Notes under the pieces: model-generated
What the model saw: only the letters and a program-made list of their open reading frames with translations
Told to the model about the DNA's origin: nothing
The model's database searches: none
Assembly (NCBI RefSeq): GCF_900221005.1
Contig: NZ_OBQI01000003.1
Location: 186,001-250,000 of the forward strand
DNA from: Blastococcus aggregatus
GTDB lineage: Bacteria; Actinomycetota; Actinomycetes; Mycobacteriales; Geodermatophilaceae
Reading direction: 5' to 3'
DNA: 64,000 nucleotides
Made by a program: the position numbers and the translations under genes
In this document: piece by piece, positions 60,770 to 64,000 of the stretch
How positions within the stretch are numbered: position 1 is the stretch's first letter
Layout of the letters: each line of letters begins with the position of its first letter

Positions 60770-61075
60770 TCAGCGGGGCTGCGCTCCCGTCCGCATGCCC
60801 CGGCGGACCTCCCGCTCCACGAGAATGGGCAGGAACTCCCGGATCCTGGCGTCGGCGAAGCGTCTGCGGGCGGCCGCCAGGTGGAACCGCACCTGCATCG
60901 ACGCCATCGCGTTCCCCTCGACCTCACCCAGCAGGCGTGCCTCCAGCGTCGCGAGCTGGGCATCGACGGGATCGACACTCCCCTGATCGCGCTGCACCGG
61001 CACCACCGCACGATCGCGGGGCGCCGTCGGGGCAGGCTCGCGGCGCGGCTCGATCGCCTGGGCGGTGATGCTCAT
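60770..61075 (-). CDS. Three-helix bundle domain protein
   Basis: A 101-residue protein. A disordered, charged N-terminus (1-40) precedes a helical domain (VDAQLATLEARLLGEVEGNAMASMQVRFHLAAARRRF and FLPILVEREVRRGM) that resembles the DUF3562/three-helix bundle dimerization domain of actinobacteria. The ATG at 61075 has a GGAGGG site at 4 bases. Divergent from the UvrA-like gene. Function unknown. Confidence 0.65.
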   Translation of the reverse strand: MSITAQAIEPRREPAPTAPRDRAVVPVQRDQGSVDPVDAQLATLEARLLGEVEGNAMASMQVRFHLAAARRRFADARIREFLPILVEREVRRGMRTGAQPR

Positions 61076-61221
61076 GGCCCCTCCACGTGGACTCGCCGCT
61101 GCCACGGCTCCATCCTGGGATCCGGGTGTCCGGCGCCGGCACGGACGAAGGTCATCCGTCCGCAGGGCACCTCGCCGCTCCCTGACCGTCCCCGGCAGTT
61201 CGTCGTGTCGCCGACCGTGGC

Positions 61222-61227
61222 TAGCCT
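61222..61227 (+). promoter_or_regulatory. Leaderless promoter of the UvrA-like gene
   Basis: TAGCCT at 61222-61227 has 6 bases between it and the GTG at 61234, the same spacing as before the MarR gene at 49721. A leaderless message starting at the GTG is predicted. No useful Shine-Dalgarno site lies in this space other than a GGAG too close to the start. Confidence 0.5.
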
Positions 61228-61233
61228 GCGGAG

Positions 61234-63714
61234 GTGGGAGACGCGGGCACCGATCACTTCGTTCGTGTCCGCGGAGCCGGCGAGCACAACCTGCGCAACG
61301 TCGACGTCGACATCCCCCGGGACGCGATGGTCGCCTTCACCGGCGTCTCCGGTTCCGGGAAGTCCTCGCTCGCGTTCGGCACGCTCTACGCCGAGGCACA
61401 GCGGCGGTACTTCGAGTCGGTCGCGCCGTACGCGCGCCGGCTCCTGCAGCAGACGGGTGCACCGCACGTACGGGAGATCACCGGGCTGCCGCCGGCCGTG
61501 GCCCTCCAGCAGCGGCGCGGAGCGCCGAGCTCACGGTCGACGGTGGGCACCCTGACCACGCTGTCCAACCTGCTGCGGATGCTCTACTCGCGCGCAGGGA
61601 CCTACCCGCCGGGAGCCCGCCGCCTGGAGGCCGACGCGTTCTCCCCCAACACCGCGGCGGGCGCCTGCCCCCGCTGCCAGGGGCTCGGGGTGGTGCACGA
61701 CGTCACCGAGGACCTCCTGGTGCCCGACCCGTCGCTGAGCATCCGCGACGGCGCCATCGCGGCGTGGCCGGGAGCCTGGCAGGGCGCCAACCTGCGCAGC
61801 ATCGTGACCGGGCTCGGCATCGACGTCGACCGGCCGTGGCGGAAGCTCAGCCGCAAGGACCGGGACTGGCTGCTCTACACCGACGAGCAGCCGTCCGTCC
61901 TCATCAAGCCCGAACGGGACCGCATCGACCACGGTTACCACGGCAAGTTCTGGAGCGCCCGCAAGCACGTCATGCACGTGCTCGCCGACTCCCAGAGCGA
62001 GCGGATGCGCGACCGGGCGATGCGGTTCGTCCAGAGCATCCCCTGCCCGGAGTGCCACGGCACCCGCCTGCGGCCGGAGGCGCTGGCGGTGACCTTCGCC
62101 GGCCACTCGATCGCCGAGATCAACGCGCTGTCGCTCGTCGAGGTCGCGGCGCTGCTGCGGCCCGTGGCGCTGCTCGCCGAGCCCGGTGCCGCCACGCCGA
62201 CCGCGCAGTCCGGGGAGTCGACCGAGGTCGCGGTGCGGATCAGCGCCGACCTGGTCACGCGCATCGAGGTGCTGCTCGACCTCGGCCTGGGCTACCTCGG
62301 CCTCGGACGGTCCTCGACCACCCTGTCGCCCGGCGAGGCCCAGCGCCTGCGGATCGCCACCCAGTTGCGGTCGGGGTTGTTCGGCGTCGTCTACGTCCTG
62401 GACGAGCCCTCCGCGGGCCTGCACCCCGCGGACGCGGAGCCGCTGCTGGACGTGCTGGACCGGCTCAAGGCGTCGGGCAACTCGCTGTTCGTCGTCGAGC
62501 ACGACATGGACGTCGTCCGCCGCGCCGACTGGGTCGTCGACATCGGCCCCGGCGCGGGCGCCGGCGGCGGGCGGGTGCTCTACAGCGGCCCGGTCGCCGG
62601 CCTCGAGCAGGTGGAGGACTCCCCCACCGGCCGGTACCTGTTCGGTCGCGCTGAGCCGATCGAGCGCCGCAGCCGGGCTCCGCAGGGCTGGCTGCACCTG
62701 CGCGGCATCTCCCGGCACAACCTGCGGAACGTGTCCGTCGACGTGCCGCTCGGGGTGCTGACGGCGGTGACCGGGGTCTCGGGCTCCGGCAAGTCGACGC
62801 TGGTCACGCAGGTGCTGGCCGAGGTCGTGCGCCGGCACCTCGGTCCGGCAGCGGAGGACCCGGACGATCCCGGCCTCGAGGTCGACCTGCGGGACGCGTC
62901 CGGGCAGGAGGCGTTCGACCGGCTCGTCCGCGTCGACCAGCGGCCCATCGGCCGCACGCCCCGGTCCAACCTGGCCACGTACACCGGTCTGTTCGACGCC
63001 GTGCGGAAGCTGTTCGCCTCCACCGACGAGGCGAAGGCCCGCGGCTACACGGCCGGCCGGTTCTCCTTCAACGTCGCCGAGGGGCGCTGCGAGACCTGCC
63101 AGGGAGAGGGCTTCGTCGCCGTCGAGCTGCTCTTCCTCCCCGGCACCTACGCGCCGTGCCCGACCTGCTCCGGTGCCCGCTACAACGCCGAGACCCTCGA
63201 GGTCCGCCACCGCGGCGCGAGCATCGCGGACGTGCTGGCCATGTCGGTCGACGACGCCGCTGCGTTCCTCGCCGACGTCCCGGCCGCGGCGCGGAGCCTG
63301 CGGACCCTCCGGGACGTCGGACTGGGGTACCTGCGGCTGGGCCAGCCGGCGACCGAGCTCAGTGGTGGTGAGGCCCAGCGCATCAAGCTCGCCACCGAGC
63401 TCCAGCGCGCGAGCCGCGGCCATGCCCTCTACCTGCTCGACGAGCCGACGGCGGGCCTGCACCCGGCCGACATCAGGCTGCTGCTCGCCCAGCTGCACCG
63501 GCTCGTCGACGCCGGCAACACCGTCGTCCTGGTCGAGCACGACCTCGACACGATCGTCTCCGCCGACTGGGTTCTCGACCTGGGCCCGGGCGGCGGGGAC
63601 GCGGGTGGGCGCGTCGTCGCCTCCGGCACCCCGTCCGAGATCGCCACGGCCCCGGGGAGCGCCACCGCGCCCTACCTCGCGCGGCGGCTCGCGGGCTTGC
63701 CCGCCGCGCGGTAG
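61234..63714 (+). CDS. UvrA-like excinuclease ATPase (UvrA2 type)
   Basis: An 826-residue ABC-type ATPase with two nucleotide-binding halves: Walker A FTGVSGSGKSSLAFGTLYAEAQRRY (about 33-57) and VTGVSGSGKSTLVTQVL (about 511-527); signatures TTLSPGEAQRLRIATQL and TELSGGEAQRIKLATEL; Walker B YVLDEPSAGLHPADAE and YLLDEPTAGLHPADIR. Zinc-type CxxC pairs are at CPRCQGLG, CPECHGTRL, CETCQGEGF and CPTCSGARY. It is shorter than UvrA (about 950) and seems to lack the UvrB-binding domain, which fits the UvrA2/DrrC-type group linked to DNA damage tolerance or drug resistance. GTG start, probably leaderless. Its end overlaps the MFS gene by 43 bases in opposite orientation. Confidence 0.9.
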   Translation: MGDAGTDHFVRVRGAGEHNLRNVDVDIPRDAMVAFTGVSGSGKSSLAFGTLYAEAQRRYFESVAPYARRLLQQTGAPHVREITGLPPAVALQQRRGAPSSRSTVGTLTTLSNLLRMLYSRAGTYPPGARRLEADAFSPNTAAGACPRCQGLGVVHDVTEDLLVPDPSLSIRDGAIAAWPGAWQGANLRSIVTGLGIDVDRPWRKLSRKDRDWLLYTDEQPSVLIKPERDRIDHGYHGKFWSARKHVMHVLADSQSERMRDRAMRFVQSIPCPECHGTRLRPEALAVTFAGHSIAEINALSLVEVAALLRPVALLAEPGAATPTAQSGESTEVAVRISADLVTRIEVLLDLGLGYLGLGRSSTTLSPGEAQRLRIATQLRSGLFGVVYVLDEPSAGLHPADAEPLLDVLDRLKASGNSLFVVEHDMDVVRRADWVVDIGPGAGAGGGRVLYSGPVAGLEQVEDSPTGRYLFGRAEPIERRSRAPQGWLHLRGISRHNLRNVSVDVPLGVLTAVTGVSGSGKSTLVTQVLAEVVRRHLGPAAEDPDDPGLEVDLRDASGQEAFDRLVRVDQRPIGRTPRSNLATYTGLFDAVRKLFASTDEAKARGYTAGRFSFNVAEGRCETCQGEGFVAVELLFLPGTYAPCPTCSGARYNAETLEVRHRGASIADVLAMSVDDAAAFLADVPAAARSLRTLRDVGLGYLRLGQPATELSGGEAQRIKLATELQRASRGHALYLLDEPTAGLHPADIRLLLAQLHRLVDAGNTVVLVEHDLDTIVSADWVLDLGPGGGDAGGRVVASGTPSEIATAPGSATAPYLARRLAGLPAAR

Positions 63715-64000
63715 CGGCCGGCGAGCGCGTACCCGGCCACGACGGCGATCACGCCGGCACCCATCCCGCACAGCGTCCAGCGCAGCCCGATCAGGTCGGC
63801 GAGCAGGCCCAGCGGGAGTGCGGCGATGCCGAACGCGCCGAAGCTCAGCATGACCAGGCCCTGCACCCGCCCGTGGTACTCCGGCTCCGCCAGGTCGAGC
63901 AGCTGCGACTGGTTGCTGGTCTGGAAGGCGAGCATCGCCGCGCCGACGGCCAGGAGCACGATCACCGCGACGGCGGCGGTCGGCGCGATCGCCAGCGCGC
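63672..64000 (-). CDS. MFS transporter, C-terminal part
   Basis: About 109 C-terminal residues of a membrane transporter, open to the window edge. Visible are hydrophobic segments (VIVLLAVGAAMLAFQTSNQSQLLDLAEPEYHGRVQG, which holds the MFS cytoplasmic-loop-like REYHGRVQG element) and the last two helices (MLSFGAFGIAALPLGLLADLIGLRWTLC, VIAVVAGYALAGRYR). The gene starts upstream of the window's right edge. Stop codons of this gene and the UvrA-like gene interlock over 43 bases. Confidence 0.75.
   Translation of the reverse strand, partial: ALAIAPTAAVAVIVLLAVGAAMLAFQTSNQSQLLDLAEPEYHGRVQGLVMLSFGAFGIAALPLGLLADLIGLRWTLCGMGAGVIAVVAGYALAGRYRAAGKPASRRAR

Overview
This window is high-GC DNA with GTG/ATG starts, many 4-base start/stop overlaps and actinobacterial-type -10 boxes (TANNNT) placed for leaderless messages. 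Together with a heliorhodopsin, F420-type nitroreductases, Tad pilus genes and other actinobacterial families, this suggests a soil actinomycete. A relative of Geodermatophilaceae (Blastococcus, Geodermatophilus, Modestobacter) is my inference; no marker gene proves it.

Layout. 0-7.2 kb: a Tad (tight adherence) pilus operon on the minus strand (SAF-domain CpaB-like protein, CpaE/TadZ-like ATPase, TadA, TadB, TadC, a pilin-like peptide) with two exported proteins of unknown function upstream and an XRE regulator at its edge. 7.6-8.4 kb: debris of an integrative element, namely an excisionase-like gene with no integrase, a 211-bp integrase-associated segment and a gene tail. 8.4-35.8 kb: accessory catabolic and transport genes. 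They comprise an ABC importer with alcohol and aldehyde dehydrogenases, a complete three-component Rieske ring-hydroxylating dioxygenase, a class II aldolase-type gene with a dehydrogenase, a tripartite tricarboxylate transporter, an isochorismatase-family hydrolase, two MFS exporters, an amidohydrolase-type decarboxylase, a flavin hydroxylase and a 4,5-dihydroxyphthalate-decarboxylase-like protein, with IclR and GntR regulators. 36.1-36.7 kb: a decayed IS3-type transposase. 36.8-43.1 kb: protocatechuate branch of the beta-ketoadipate pathway (pcaI, pcaJ, pcaC, pcaD, pcaB, pcaG, pcaH and an IclR regulator). 43.1-43.55 kb: a second diverged 211-bp copy of the integrase-associated segment, then a tRNA-Leu 3' end and its terminator. 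43.6-46.7 kb: a small GIY-YIG islet followed by another tRNA-Leu-end/terminator copy and a broken SnoaL-like gene. 46.7-64 kb: mostly chromosomal-looking genes, including a heliorhodopsin, MarR/OhrR, a polysaccharide deacetylase, a 9-residue repeat protein, an RDD-LuxR chimera, an acyl-CoA synthetase, an LGFP-repeat secreted protein and a UvrA-like ATPase.

How the genes may work together: the transporters import aromatic or carboxylated substrates; the dioxygenase, dehydrogenases and decarboxylase-type enzymes would convert them to dihydroxybenzoates such as protocatechuate; PcaGH, PcaB, PcaC and PcaD then give beta-ketoadipate, and PcaIJ activates it with CoA. The thiolase PcaF is not in the window. 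The two 211-bp repeats lie 35.1 kb apart in direct orientation and bracket almost exactly this catabolic block, which reads as an old tRNA-Leu-associated genomic island whose integrase has been lost. The true substrate of the dioxygenase cannot be read from sequence alone.
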